Source: Epiperipatus broadwayi
Lineage: Eukaryota; Onychophora; Udeonychophora; Euonychophora; Peripatidae
Direction: 5' to 3'
Assembly (NCBI GenBank): GCA_028023455.1
Contig: JAQFVV010000502.1
Coordinates: 308,001 to 372,000, forward strand
Length of the DNA stretch: 64,000 bases
Translations under genes and position numbers: made by a program
Part shown: positions 1-12,353 of the stretch, one piece after another
Layout: the number at the start of each line of letters is the position of its first letter
How positions within the stretch are numbered: the stretch's first letter is position 1
The notes under the pieces: model-generated
Database searches by the model: none
Told to the model about the DNA's origin: nothing
The model's input: the letters and a program-made list of their open reading frames with translations, nothing else

Positions 1-1604
1 TTGTTTAATTTTAATAAGTAATATATTTGGTAAAATATTTTTGAGAAAATAAATAGCTAAGGCCTCTGAAAATGAATAACTAAAAGAAACATGGTTGGCT
101 AACTTCCTTCATACAGCTTCTATAAAAGTCCTGATGAGATATTTATATACGCTTCATGTCCGTAATTTAAAAAAATTGAAGGCATTTTTAAAATGTTTCA
201 AACAATTTGAATTATATATATAATTTATATTCACAGATAAATGTATCAGTATAATTAATGATAAATTTATTTTAAAAATATGTTAAAATGTGTTTTTTTT
301 TTTTTTTTTGCAATAATAAAGTGGAAATGAAATTCCTAGAAAAGGCAATTAAAATGTTTGTAAACAGATTAATTTAGTAGGGAGATAAATATCTGATTAA
401 TTTAGGCTGTTATTTTATTAATCCTTTCAAAGATAACAATTTGTAAATGGTATGATTGACAAATCAAACTGCAGACGAAAACAGAGGTCAGACATTATCT
501 ATAACCGATGGATCAAAGGATTCAAATGATTTCAGATGGATCCAATTGTTGCTGATAAGCAGGTCAAAAAATATAAATATGGATTTTATGCCAGTTTATT
601 AGTATTCTTATTCTGCTGATTATTCTGAATATTCTGATAATGCTTTAAGTAATCCAGCTTATCTTATTCAACTACAATATTTATTTGCATATTTTGGTGC
701 CAATGCTATGCAGATGTATAGAAGTTTCCATCCGCTTCACTCTCCAGGTCAGCTATTGACTTCAAATTTTTAAACATTGTCTTATTCTCTTTCATTTTTT
801 CTACTTGATATGTATAAATACTAAACATTTTAACCTGAGGTTAATAAGGATCATGTGATTGGGCTTACTTTACAACATAATATTTGGTTTTAAATAGCAA
901 TTACGATTTTGTTGCATAAGACAGTGTGCTTTGATATCTTCAACACTTTCAAAGTAGATTGATGTATAGCACATGATCATCACTTTAGTTCAAATTTTGA
1001 GTAGTTTTGTAACAAATACTGCCTTTCAGAGAACACTTTATCAAAACAGATCTTGCATGTTTCATTATATTTGTTTTAGATATACTAAAAGGTCCCATAC
1101 AAAAAACATACTTGTTTTATTATTGTATTAAAAGTTAAAATATTTTCATCATCATTTTCAACGTTATCAGTCTACTGTATGATGAAAGTCTCTTCACGTT
1201 TAATCTAGTTTTGCCAATCTCTAGTCTTTCTTCTACACATCATATCAGCAATCTCCCTTGTCTCATTTTAGATCTATTGCAATCTTTTGGAATCCACTTC
1301 AATTTATTATCTCTTTTAGGAATATGTCCAGACCAGCTTCATTTCAATCTTTTAACTCTTTCATTGGCATCAGTGATATCAGTTTATTATCTCACCCAAA
1401 TATTTTGCTTTTGATTTTTTTTGCTACTTGCAAAATACATCTCTCTATTACTTTGTTAGGTGATCTAAGTGGCTAAGTCTTGTGCTTATAGGAACTTGTT
1501 GTTAACTGATGAAAGAAAAGCATTGATTCTTCTTTGAAGCCTTAAGTGAGCAGGACAAATTTCTAGAGCCTATTTCATATATTCTTATTATAGTGGTTGT
1601 GTAG
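1..1604. other. gene-free AT-rich sequence
   Basis: No reading frame with protein-like composition and no recognised repeat. It contains a run of about 19 T at 291-309. Short frames around 1211-1476 are low-complexity Leu/Ser/Ile translations of AT-rich DNA and are not supported as genes. Confidence 0.6.
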
Positions 1605-1825
<221 letters not shown>

Positions 1826-3690
1826 AATCAATAATGTTAGGCCTTTCGCCAATAGATATTAATCAGTGGGGTAAGTTTATTTGCTTTGTATTCTGAGTTT
1901 AAGATCAAGAAATGTCATGAATTTTCTTTCATTTGTTTGATAATTCTTAACTGAAATATAATTAGAGATTTTTTGAATACAGAACAAATGAAATAATGTA
2001 ATCATTATTTAAGCAATTTCCTTATAATTGCATGGATTAGTGCAGTAATAGGTTATATAAGTTCCTAAGATTGATTCCAATTTTGGTACTTCTGGCGCTA
2101 AAACTTTTTATAAATTCCTGAACAATTTTAGTCATTCGCCTTTTTTTATTTTATTGGGCACCTAAGATTTCTATCCTTTTTTACTAATACTTTTTTTAAA
2201 AGCTCATAGCAAAGGCGTCTTACATAAGCCAACCCACCTGAGTAAGAATGACACTCACCTTATCAATTGTGTGATTATTTTGTTATTATATTTTATAAAC
2301 AATCACTTTTTCCTAAAACCAAAAATAATAATAGTAATTAAATTATGTATAATCACAATCCAGTTTAGAAGTATCCCAGAAAGATTGGATTTTTATGGAG
2401 CAGCAATTTTTGTTAAAGAATTCTTAAGACATTATAAAAATAATTTTAGTATAATATTTTTAAAAAAATATTAAACCAATTATTATTCTATAACAAGTTG
2501 ATTTTAAATTAAATCCAATCATTTCGTTAAAAATTATTTTAACTAATTGTTTTAAAAGACATCTTTCACGAGAATGATATAATCAAGCAGAAAAAAAAAA
2601 AAAAAATAGAGAAAAACTGTGAACTGGGTATTAAAAGGTTTTATTTAAACATTATTGTGATGTGCTTTTTATAATGTAGGTTTAATTGTCATTAGAATAG
2701 GATGTTGGTGGGTTTTTTTTATAGTTACACTGAAAATATATGTTGTTATTAGTTTATTTTAAATAAAATATTTTTATTATGAATAATGTAATGAAATAGT
2801 ATATTAGAAAGTCGAATAAGCTTTACTGCTCGGGAGTTCATAAGAAACTCGAACGCGTGCTGGAAATGTTAGATCGAGAATCGATCTCGGACCTTACACT
2901 CCAGGGTATGATCACTGCATTAAAAGACAATTTTTTAATGTTTAATAAATTCGTATTAAATGCGAGATATAGACGTAGATGAATTATTTCAAGATTCAGA
3001 ATTGTTTCATCTGCCTGCCTACGACTTAGGATTTGAATCTGAGCTGTGAAATTCTTTTTAACATGCATAGAAATTTTTTCTCTGGTAATTGACCATAATC
3101 AACCCAGATAACCATCAAAGATTGATTGATCAATAACCATTTATCTAATTTTAATTAGAGATTTAAAAAAACCAGAGAAATCGCTAAAACTTTGACCATC
3201 TAAACCTCATAACCCTGCAATTGATGCGCCTGGTGAAATTTCTCTTCCTCTGTTCTTTTATGAAGATTGTTATAAAGATCATTTCTATATAGTGGGATAT
3301 TTATTATAAAAGTTGTTTTACTTATAAGTTTTAAAAAGTTTGTCATTATAATTAATTGGTTTTATCTAGATATTTAAGAACTTCTAACCTGTAGAAAATA
3401 ATTTTGAAGTTATATTGAAGATGTAGATAATATTGACACATGATGATGAAAAGACACATGGTGATGAATGAACACTTTTCTTTATACTTGAATTTCTTCG
3501 ATAATATTTATTCAATAATTCTTTTAAATATGTATATATAGTAAGTATATAATAATTTTTAGTAGTGAGGCTAATCTCCCAGCATGTCCATTTTTTAAAA
3601 CATAATTATCTCACACCAGATCATCATCCAATTGCTTTGCAGACAGAAAAGGAACATCTGTCTGTTAACTGTTTATCTGTATGAATAAGT
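1826..3690. other. gene-free sequence with one GC-richer island
   Basis: Mostly AT-rich with no supported gene. The interval 2821-3070 is richer in GC than its surroundings. On the minus strand it contains a stretch resembling a polymerase III B box (AGATTCAAATCC, near 3030), which might mark an old SINE, but I cannot define its ends. Confidence 0.4.
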
Positions 3691-3993
3691 ATGGACAATG
3701 GTTTTGCTTCAATATGCAATCATGGAAACTGTTTGGTTAGTTACTTTTGTTTGTTATTATATTGGGATCAATATCAAGGAAGAAGTAATCAGTTTATTCT
3801 CATTAGCAGCAACAACAAAAGAGACATTTGCAACCTAGATGTAGACACATTTCCTAATAAAGAAATTAACCTTTCCAAAATTATATCAGGAGCAACTGAT
3901 GGTGCTCACAGTATAATGCACAGAAAAATAGTTTTGTCCATTTATTTACTAAATATGTCGGGTAAAACCAAAATATATGAACCTATCACATGA
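3691..3993 (+). pseudogene. 100-codon open frame, possible hAT-type transposase relic
   Basis: This frame of 100 codons is unusually mixed in composition for this AT-rich DNA. Its second half contains ISGATDGAHSIM, which resembles the 'TDGA..M' block near the catalytic core of ZBED/GTF2IRD2-like hAT transposases. The rest gives no recognisable domain. There is no BED finger, no C-terminal dimerisation block and no visible flanking terminal repeats, so if it is hAT-derived it is only a short remnant. It lies just upstream of foldback-type repeat pieces. The call rests on one short motif and could be chance. Confidence 0.22.
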
Positions 3994-4690
3994 CTTCAGC
4001 TTACTCGTTGCTGTTTCAGCAGTATCTTTTTTCAGACTTCTATGCCACCTAGTTATAAGGAATTAATCAATGCCAGATAGTAGTGCTTCATAAAACCATA
4101 TCCAGCATTATTCTATCCAATATCCTCAGATAAAGCTTTGGATCTTAGAACATTCAGATTCTAATGCACCTTCCTTCTAACAGCTGTTACTTACCTTTTT
4201 AACTATCAAGTTATCAATCCAAACTAAAAAAAAACATATAAATGTTTTTAATCTAATGTCTATATAATATGGTGTTTTCGTTTTTTTTAACAACTATAGG
4301 TACTTTTACCCTATAGCCAGAGTTGGTATAAACCTATAAAATATCACAGGACTTTATCACTTGATTTTAGCTTCCTCATTGTTGTTTTAGCAGCATAATA
4401 TTTTCTTCACACCTCTATGCCACATGCTACAAGCTTTTGTAGATGCCAGATGATAGTACTTAATAAATATCTATCCAATGGTGCCTTATCTAATGTCCTC
4501 ATACTAATTTCGACCTTATAGCTTTTATTAGTGAAGACTGTCCTGGATAGGGTTTATTAAGCATCATCACCTGGCATCTACCAGTTACTAAAGCTTACAA
4601 TAGGTTGCATAAAGCTGTGAAGAAAAAATTATGCTGCTGAAACATATAAGATATCAGTTCTGGGTTTCATTGCATTGGACAGCAACAGGT
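3994..4690. repeat. fragments of foldback repeat family A
   Basis: Two diverged direct copies of one sequence occur near 3988-4170 and 4350-4500. They share a TTTCAGCAG/TTTTAGCAG block, TCTATGCCAC, and a 'GCCAGATgaTAGT' block. An inverted copy follows at about 4540-4660. Parts match the large palindromic element at 63068-63632, for example the 'CCAATATCC.CAGA' and 'GATTCTAATGCA' blocks. No protein-coding capacity is seen. Confidence 0.6.
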
Positions 4691-6412
4691 ATAGTTTTAA
4701 GATACATGAAGATATTATGAGTTTTATAATAAAAATTAATTAAATTTGCATCTGTGTGGAACTGTTAAACAGGTCAACCCATCATACAAGGGTTTGCTTA
4801 TATACAATAATATCCAAGTGGGAAAAATGTTTTTCAAAGATCTGTTGAGTATTTAAAGAAAATTAGACTTTTTATATATAATGAGAATATCATTGAACAA
4901 TAGAGTAAATAAATGGATATTGAATGGCATCCAAAATTAACGTTTTTATTCATTTGTGCTTCCACTTTAAATGAATTAAAAATTAAATTGCAAGATGTTA
5001 TTAAAATTATCATTGTCATGTTTGATTTGGTCAAAACATTTAAGCTAAATTAGAAAGTTTTAATCATGATATTATTTTAAATTTTTAAATATAAAAAGAA
5101 AAATAGTTTGCAGTTATGAAATCTCGTGAGATACTAAATCAAGATAAATTGGCACAAGGTTTCTTTTGCAACTTAATTGATTATTAACTATTTTTTCTTA
5201 GTGATGATGATTTATTCATCAAAAAACAAATACACAACAGTTAACAAAAACGGCTTTCAAAGAAGTGATTAGATTGTGAAATGAAATTCCAGAGCAACAT
5301 GGTGAAAAGGAAGGGATACATATGAAAGGGAAAAGGGTGTGTAATCCAGGCCAAGAAAAGTCTTTGGTTGCAAGTCCAAGATGCACATCCTCATTGAGCA
5401 AATATCTGTTCAGGTCACAAACATTTGAATGGATGAGTCTGTGATAGAGGATGGGAGTTGGAAAATTGCCCAGATGTCTATGAGGAGCAGAGATGAGGTT
5501 AGTTTAGTATCTCTGATTTTGATAGAGTGAATGAGGTCCAATAGTTCTTGATTGGCTGGGTGTACTCTCTGGTCAAGATTTATACAATTTAGGGGGGAAA
5601 TATCAATTATTTCACATTCAAATAGATTACAGAAGGTAAATTCATTTGAAAATACTCCTGTGATAGAATTTAAATGATATAGAATTGCAATTAATTGATT
5701 TTTATTCCAGTTTGATATGGAAAAGTTTTTTGATTTGGGAAATGATTGAAAATGATCGATATTTGGATATAATCAAAAAAATGCTGAAAAGAAATATTAA
5801 ATACATTAGTAACAAACAACTATGTTATCATTTTTTTAATATGAATGCTAATCATTATTCTCTGCAATTAATTTCATAAAAGATAGATTCAAAAATAGAA
5901 TTATGGATGAACTTAGTTTGACATGTGTATTAATAAAAGTGGCAAAATACATCCTGATAAACAGCAGCAAAAATCTCATTCAAATGTCTGTTTATAAAAT
6001 TTCATCTTAGTAAAATTCTATGACAATTTTTAAAATTAGCTCAATAAAATTTGCTAATAATTAATTTTCTATTATTTTCCTCACTATTAAAAACTTGGTT
6101 TTGTATATTTTTGGCAGCGCATGTAAAAAGGTTTACCATTACTAAAATCAAACTATAAAAATAAATTTTTGTAAATGTATATTGAAGCTCACAAATGTCA
6201 TTGTCCACATTAACCCTCTTTATAAACAACCAAATAGCAGTCAAATCTTTTTCTGATAGTGCAGTCGAATGATGATGTAAGATAGTTATGTTTAGCATAG
6301 ATAAACTAAAAGATTTTCATAGCTTTTAAAAATTATTGCCTATTAAAATTAAGTTGTTTTAAATTATTCTATATATAAGATTCATTATTTATTTTATACA
6401 ATCTATATTTAA
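4691..6412. other. gene-free sequence with a possible LINE 3' relic
   Basis: AT-rich and without a supported gene. On the minus strand at about 5219-5350 one frame reads LLWNSISQSNHFFESRF, which resembles the 'LWNsLP' segment near the C terminus of many non-LTR reverse transcriptase ORFs. The 60-codon frame there is in a different phase. No other RT motif is readable, so this is a weak suggestion only. Confidence 0.3.
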
Positions 6413-6575
6413 TATATATATGTGCTCTGCGCACAGTTAATGAAGCTATTAATAAATTGTCAAATTTTTTACTGCCAAGCGCTTTCGGGACAGTCTACAG
6501 TCCCATATTCATGGCGAGTTATTCTGTTAATAACTGTAAAACTATGCAAATTTTATGCAAATTTATATGCAGATG

Positions 6576-6850
6576 TTACATGGACCATTTACGAGATAGG
6601 AAATAGCAGGCCTCTCTTCTGTTGATTGCCGATGGGTCAGCCGCAATGAAGTAAGCTTCCCTAACTTTACGTTTGGTGTCGTTTGTTTCAGAGCAAACGA
6701 CACTGGCTGTGGTAGGTAGAAAAGCATGTCCAGAGTTTCTTTCATGTTCGACAACAATCAAATTACCTTCAGACTTTGTTTTGGTTTTATTGTAAAGGTA
6801 TCGGTGTTGAGCTACTCTGGTGGCAATGTTAGTTTTGGTCTCTCCATAAT
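6576..6850 (-). pseudogene. Penelope-like element GIY-YIG endonuclease C terminus, minus-strand arm
   Basis: The minus-strand translation carries YYGETKTNIATRVAQHRYLY, then 'KSEGN', 'HERNSGHAF' and 'KRKVREAYFIA'. This order matches the C-terminal GIY-YIG endonuclease of Penelope-like retroelements (YxGET...R..qH, later a GH pair, then a conserved K.RE block). No reverse transcriptase is attached: the copy is cut at the palindrome centre and ends at a stop at 6576. The open frame continues across the centre into the antisense of the other arm, giving a chimeric 143-codon frame (6576-7007) whose N-terminal third has no meaning. Confidence 0.8.
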
Positions 6851-6884
6851 ATGTTGCCATGCAATTTCTTTGGGGTAGGTAATT

Positions 6885-7159
6885 TATGGAGAGACCAAAA
6901 CTAACATTGCCACCAGAGTAGTTCAACACTGATACCTTTACAATAAAACCAAAACAAAGTCTGAAGGTAATTCGATTTTTGTCGAAAATGAAAGAAACCC
7001 TGGACATGCTTTTCTACCTACCACAGCCAGTGTCGTTTGCTCTGAAACAAACGATACCAAACGTAAAGTTAGGGAAGCTTACTTCATTGCGGCTGACCCA
7101 TCGGCAATCAACAGAAGAGAGGCCTGCTATTCCCTATCTCGTAAATGGTCCACGTAACA
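6885..7159 (+). pseudogene. Penelope-like element GIY-YIG endonuclease C terminus, plus-strand arm
   Basis: Mirror copy of the minus-strand arm. It reads IYGETKTNIATRV, then a stop about three codons later (QH followed by TGA), then the same 'KSEGN', 'NERNPGHAF' and 'KRKVREAYFIAADPSAINR' blocks up to a stop near 7157. It is a pseudogene without RT. The internal stop shows this arm has decayed slightly more than the other. Confidence 0.78.
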
Positions 7160-7308
7160 TCTGCATATAAATTTGCATAGTTTTACAGTTATTAACAGAA
7201 TAACTCGCCATGAATATGGGACTGTAGACTGTCCTGAAAGTGCTTGGCAGTAAAAATTTTGACAATTTATTAATAGCTTCATTAACTGTGCACAGAGCAC
7301 ATATATAT

Positions 7309-8904
7309 ATATATATTAATTTATTTAAGCGTTAATGAAGTAAAATCTTAACAATCTATATTTAGTAACTCTCAAAGATCCGTTGACAATATTCTTTACT
7401 TATTTGTCTGATAGACATTTGATAGGAATGTTTGAATTCCAAAAATCTGAATGAAACCTATAGTTTTATTTATTTCATCAAACTAAGAGTTGTTTTACTT
7501 TTTTCAGTATATATCAATCCAGAAAACTCCAGCTTTTGATCTTTCTATACTCATTATTGTTGCTTTTAATTCTGACCAATTGGTGTGATTTATTAGTATT
7601 AATTTTGAAAACAATTTATTTTTTTTAGTGAATTCTTACTAATGATGTTATTATTGTATCTTGCTGATAGTATGAAAATGAGCTAATGTTTAGCTTTTTT
7701 TTATACTCGAATTTTGTTTTATATTTATATACATGTGTAAATCGTTTTTTCTTTATTTATATGTGTATTTTGTCTTGATTCTTGTTAATAATTTTGTTTC
7801 TGTTTTTAAAAATATAGAAACTTTATATATTCTTAGTAAATGGGTTCTTTCATAATGAATTTATATCTGAAATTAGAAGGTACAGCTAGAAAATTATGAT
7901 TAAAACTAGTTTTAAATTGACAAAGTTATAACTAATGGGAAAAAGATCTATCATTTATCTTTTTACCAATTTAACTTGATAGCTTAATTTTACGATGAAA
8001 AAAAAATTAAATGAGACAAGGCAAATGCAGTTTATTCCATTTGAGAGGCAGATAACTACAATGCATGTGAATTGTCCTGAATCCATTGATGAGACTCCAG
8101 TTGCATCCAGAAAGATCAAATTTATCTGGCTTTATTGTTAAATATAGAGGAAATGTATGTTTGGAATCTCATAAAAATTCCATTTTTACACCATAAATTT
8201 TTATTTATAGATATTTGGTTGAACATTAAAAAAAGGAGATTTTGATTGGAAATGCATCTTGGATAGCAAAATTATATCTTGAAATTTTGCAAAGTCCTGA
8301 TCTTCTTAAACAACTTCTTATACACTTTCTGTGGTGCAACTTTTCTTCTATGAACAAATAAAGTAACTGCACAAGAATAGACTTGAGTGTCCCAATCAGA
8401 TATATTATTGTAATATTTAATTGGGTATCCAAAAGTTTAGTGAGAGCACTTTTTATCTAAATAGAGATAATATACGTAAGAAAGCTGTTTGTAAAAGGCT
8501 TCCATCACAACCCAAAGTAGCCCAGTCAATTTTCTAAGGAGATTATTACTAAAACTCATTTTAGGATTAATCTTAGATAAATGAGGAAAAGGTTAAGCTG
8601 CAATCTAAGAAATTCTTAAATAACATAATGTATGACTGTTTCAGAATATTGTTGCAAAGGATTATATTCAGATTGAGATCTTTCCCCAATTTAGATGAAA
8701 AGTTGAGCATATTGTTATTGAAATAAATGATTTTTCATGGAATGGCTTGGAGTCTAAATAATTTATTATTGTTTAGAATGAGTAACGTTTGGTTATAATA
8801 AATTAATTTTTTTACTTTTAGCTTATTGGATTCAAGAGAAACCATTAATATTAATTTTTTATTAGAATAATTTTAGTATTTAAATACAGGTTTAAATACT
8901 AAAT
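7309..8904. other. gene-free AT-rich sequence
   Basis: No gene or recognised repeat. Short frames such as the one at 8226-8432 on the minus strand lack domain features and are interpreted as chance. Confidence 0.6.
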
Positions 8905-9061
8905 TATAGGGGATTTGAACCCAAATTTTCAAGTTCCCTTTAACTATCCAATCTATCCCATACAACTGATACACATGACCACAACCATGTGTATCGGCGG
9001 TTGAATGGGATAGATTGGATAGTTGAAGGGAACTTGAAAGTCTGGATTTAAATCCTCTATA
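8905..9061. repeat. 157-base foldback element
   Basis: Arms of roughly 70 bases face each other around a short loop. The left arm starts TATAGGGGATTTGAACCCA and the right arm ends with its diverged complement TGGATTTAAATCCTCTATA. Shared inner blocks are TTCAAGTTCCCTT and ACTATCCAATCTATCCCAT. This is the shape of a short non-autonomous foldback or MITE-like element. It has no coding capacity, and I did not see a clear target-site duplication. Confidence 0.85.
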
Positions 9062-11348
9062 AATTGTGGATAATTATATCTGAATATATTTGTTTTGAAC
9101 TAAACATCGCTTGATTACCAATGTATGAAGAGTTTTGCCTATGTGTGTGTATTTGTTTTATATGTAGTTTTTACTTGAGAACTGTTACTTATTTAATAGG
9201 CAAAACCATGATCATGAAAGGAATAATATTTTACAAACTTTAGATTTTGCTAGTATTGTTATTATTATCTAAATCTCTTTTGATTATATTTATTACTATA
9301 ATATTATGCAAAGTTACACACGCGCACATACATATTTATATATATATCAAATCACCTCAAACTTTAAGATATTTTCATTTACGCCCTCTGTAAATAAATA
9401 TGTAAAAGTCCGCATCACAAAACAGCCAATTCACAGAGGACGTAGTTGAAATTTTCTTAATACTTGAGAAGTATTGGACATTTATTTCAGGTAGCTTTAT
9501 GCGCTGCATTATTATTTATGCATATAACACTATCTTTCAGCAAATCACTTAATGTAGTAATTTAAGTATTGACCTAAATAAATGAAACATATATAAATGG
9601 GTATAAACCAGTTTCAATAGATAGAGTTATTAATAGAATATTATATAATTATTGTATAATTGTTGTATTTTTTTTTCTTTTTTAGAAATGACAAACTTGA
9701 ACTGTTTTATAAATATTCGAAGACCAGCATCTATATATATAAACATACTCAGAAAATAAATATACATCTACAGGCTAAAATGAAAACGAAGTATTATTAT
9801 AAAAAAATAAAATATTATTAAATGTGGGTAATGTTTTATTTAAAATATACATAAACATATAGTAACTACACACACATGGATATGCACATATGTCTGCGCA
9901 TGACGGATTTAAAGTTCTCTGATGAAAGATTGGATTCTTTCATGGAAGTGTTAAGTATGCTACCTTTACTTTGATTGAATCTCACCTGAGGTTATTCAAG
10001 TATAAAAGTCGACTCATTCCTTATGATTGCTTATCATATAATTTAGCTGTTTATTGTTTAGACCAATAAAAATGTGCAAAAGGGTAAAAAAAAAAAAAAA
10101 AAAGAGGTGTTAATTACTATCTAATTTGACAATTTGTTTTTGATCAACATCTATATGAAGATTTGCTACTTCATTCATTTATTACGTTCTGGTAGCTATT
10201 TTTAAAGTTGCAAAACTTTTGTCATAATTGCTATTAAAAACATACAGGTGCATGAGCAATCTTCACATAAATAATATAGTGAAATAATGCTCATCATTAT
10301 CACTCACAATCTATATTTTGGAACTGACCATGAAATAGATTTTTCCAACGCTAAAATTTTATCCAGATATAACTTGACTTTTCCTTGAAATTTTACAGGA
10401 ACCTGACTTCATTAAAAAGCCGTCCCTGGATGGTTTATTGTGATGATAGAGTAGCAGACACTAGAGCCCAAATCCCATATATCAAGGCTCTGTTTGGTCA
10501 CTTCTGGTGCTTGAACTTAATATGAATTTCTGACCTGATAAATCATTCAATTATCATTATTTATTAACAAACGTGATGAAGTCATGAAATAACGAAAGCT
10601 TTTGAATAAGTCATCCATCACAATGTTCTCTTTTAATATAAGTTCAAAATATTGCCCTAAAGAATTAACAACTAAATTATGTCAGAGACAATCTGCAGTC
10701 TTTTTCCCCATCATTATTTTTCTCAGTAGTTATTCAAATATCGTTACGACTCAGATAATAGTAGATAAGATGCAGCTAATACATAAATATTATATCACTA
10801 ATAATAGGTAATAACAAGCACACATGAATGATCCTAAAATAGTATTTATACATATATATATATATATTATAATGGTATATAATATGCCATTACATTAATT
10901 TAAGATTAAAATGAAAACTTAAGTTCGTAAATAAAAACTAAAAGCTAAAAAATTAAAGAGTTGTTAAACGTATAATATATCGCACAGATGGAATGAAAAC
11001 TTTAAAAGTATTATTTTCTTTAAAATATATATATATGAACGTACTTAGATAAAACATTCATTCTGCCTTATCAGGCACTGAGAAGAAAGACCATGGTGTT
11101 TCTTGATCTTAAACTCGGAGGTAAAAAGCCAATAAACTCATCACGCTGGCTAATGCATGTTGGTGAGCAGCCCATCCATGTTCGTATACTATATGAATAA
11201 TCACATAGTAATAACAGCTGCAACGACAAGAATGTATGGAGTGGACATTAGGAATTTGCCCTGCTCGGTTCCTTTAAGGCCTCCAAGAGGAATCAAAGGG
11301 TCTCCTTTCAGTTAATAGCAAACTCCTTTCTTGCTTCAAAGAGATTGT
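9062..11348. other. gene-free sequence
   Basis: No supported gene. A TATAAAAG sequence at about 10002 resembles a core promoter but has no coding sequence downstream. Around 11085-11340 the DNA is GC-richer and is probably the upstream, unreadable part of the RTE-type LINE tail that follows. Confidence 0.5.
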
Positions 11349-11495
11349 AAAAGACCCAGAAAGAGACCACATGTGAGATGGATGGATGAAATAAGAAAAT
11401 GTGCAGGGGTGTTGTGGAGAAGAGAAGCTAAAGATCGGAGAAGATGGATTAAACTTGGAGAGACCTTCATCCTGCAGTGGATTGATAATGGTTGA
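11349..11495 (+). pseudogene. RTE-type LINE ORF2 C terminus (5'-truncated copy)
   Basis: An uninterrupted 48-codon frame contains KRPRKRPHVRWMDEIRKCAG, then 'DRRRWIKLGETF' and 'LQWIDNG' followed by TGA. The arrangement 'RP..RW.D.I', a basic stretch, 'W..L.....QW.D' is typical of the extreme C terminus of RTE-clade reverse transcriptase proteins. A short ATG/GAT repeat at 11493-11513 follows directly, the usual RTE-type microsatellite tail. No RT motifs precede it, consistent with a 5'-truncated insertion. A second, more decayed copy lies at 36529-36690. Confidence 0.78.
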
Positions 11496-11513
11496 TGATG
11501 ATGATGATGACTT

Positions 11514-12316
11514 AGATAAAATATTTTTGTAAATGGAAACTAAAAAAAGTCAGATGAAAGATATAGATAAGAGAACAAAAAAAATTACATGTCCAATAGA
11601 AGCAGCAATGAAGGCTTGGACCGTAACAAAAATTTGGAACAGGAAACCATTGTTCAGTGAATCCGGATGATCAGTATAAAAGGAAAAATATTGAAATTAA
11701 GAACAGGTCCAGCTTGATTTTGTGAGAAGAGCAATAGGACGCACTTCTCGCCCTCTCTCACTTATTTCAAATGAAATGACTGTAATACCAGGATTGAACC
11801 AGCTAAGGCCACCTTCAGATAGACCGGTCTTCAAATAAAGACTTCGTGGGAATTGACACCAGGAACCGGGAGCTCTTCTACTGTAAGATATAAACTGAAA
11901 ATTTTTTAAAAAGTAATAATTAAGAACTTTCAAGATTTGACAAACTAAACCTAATTTTTTTAAAATGAACTTTAATCTGATTTTTCAAATCAATTATTAA
12001 TGTTAATTTTTTTATACATTTGAGTTTGCTCATTTTAATCATTTCCATTTTTTTTTAATTAATATGTATTGTATAAATTATTTAAATGCATTAAATTTAA
12101 GCTGGGTATAGATGCTTGCATAGATAATTCAGGAGCCAAGATTATCATTAATTCAGTGGCATAAACTGATTGATTATTAATGATTACTAGGTTCTTCCTG
12201 TTTCAAAGAATCAACAGTATTTTTTATAGATTTTAATATTCTAAATTAGTATAATCATATAAATATATTATATTTCATTATATGGCATTTGTAAAATAAG
12301 CTCAATAGATAGCGTT

Positions 12317-12353
<37 letters not shown>

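Larger units (their letters stand above)
6413..7308. repeat. large inverted repeat built from Penelope-like element ends
   Basis: Two near-identical arms of about 430 bases (roughly 6413-6847 and 6885-7308) are arranged head to head around a spacer of about 37 bases. Both outer ends begin with the same GTGCTCTG(C/T)GCACAG block next to TATATA. Each arm encodes the same GIY-YIG-type C-terminal region of a PLE, reading outward from the centre. The arms differ at scattered single bases, so the structure is neither recent nor an obvious assembly artefact. Confidence 0.9.

Noticed and set aside
6576-7007. 143-codon intact gene
   Set aside because: The frame crosses the palindrome centre; its first third is antisense of the opposite arm and only the rest is PLE endonuclease.
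10399-10450. acceptor-like TTTTACAG followed by a short open stretch (EPDFIKKPSLDG)
   Set aside because: Only about 14 codons before a stop and no paired exon; likely chance or part of an unknown repeat.
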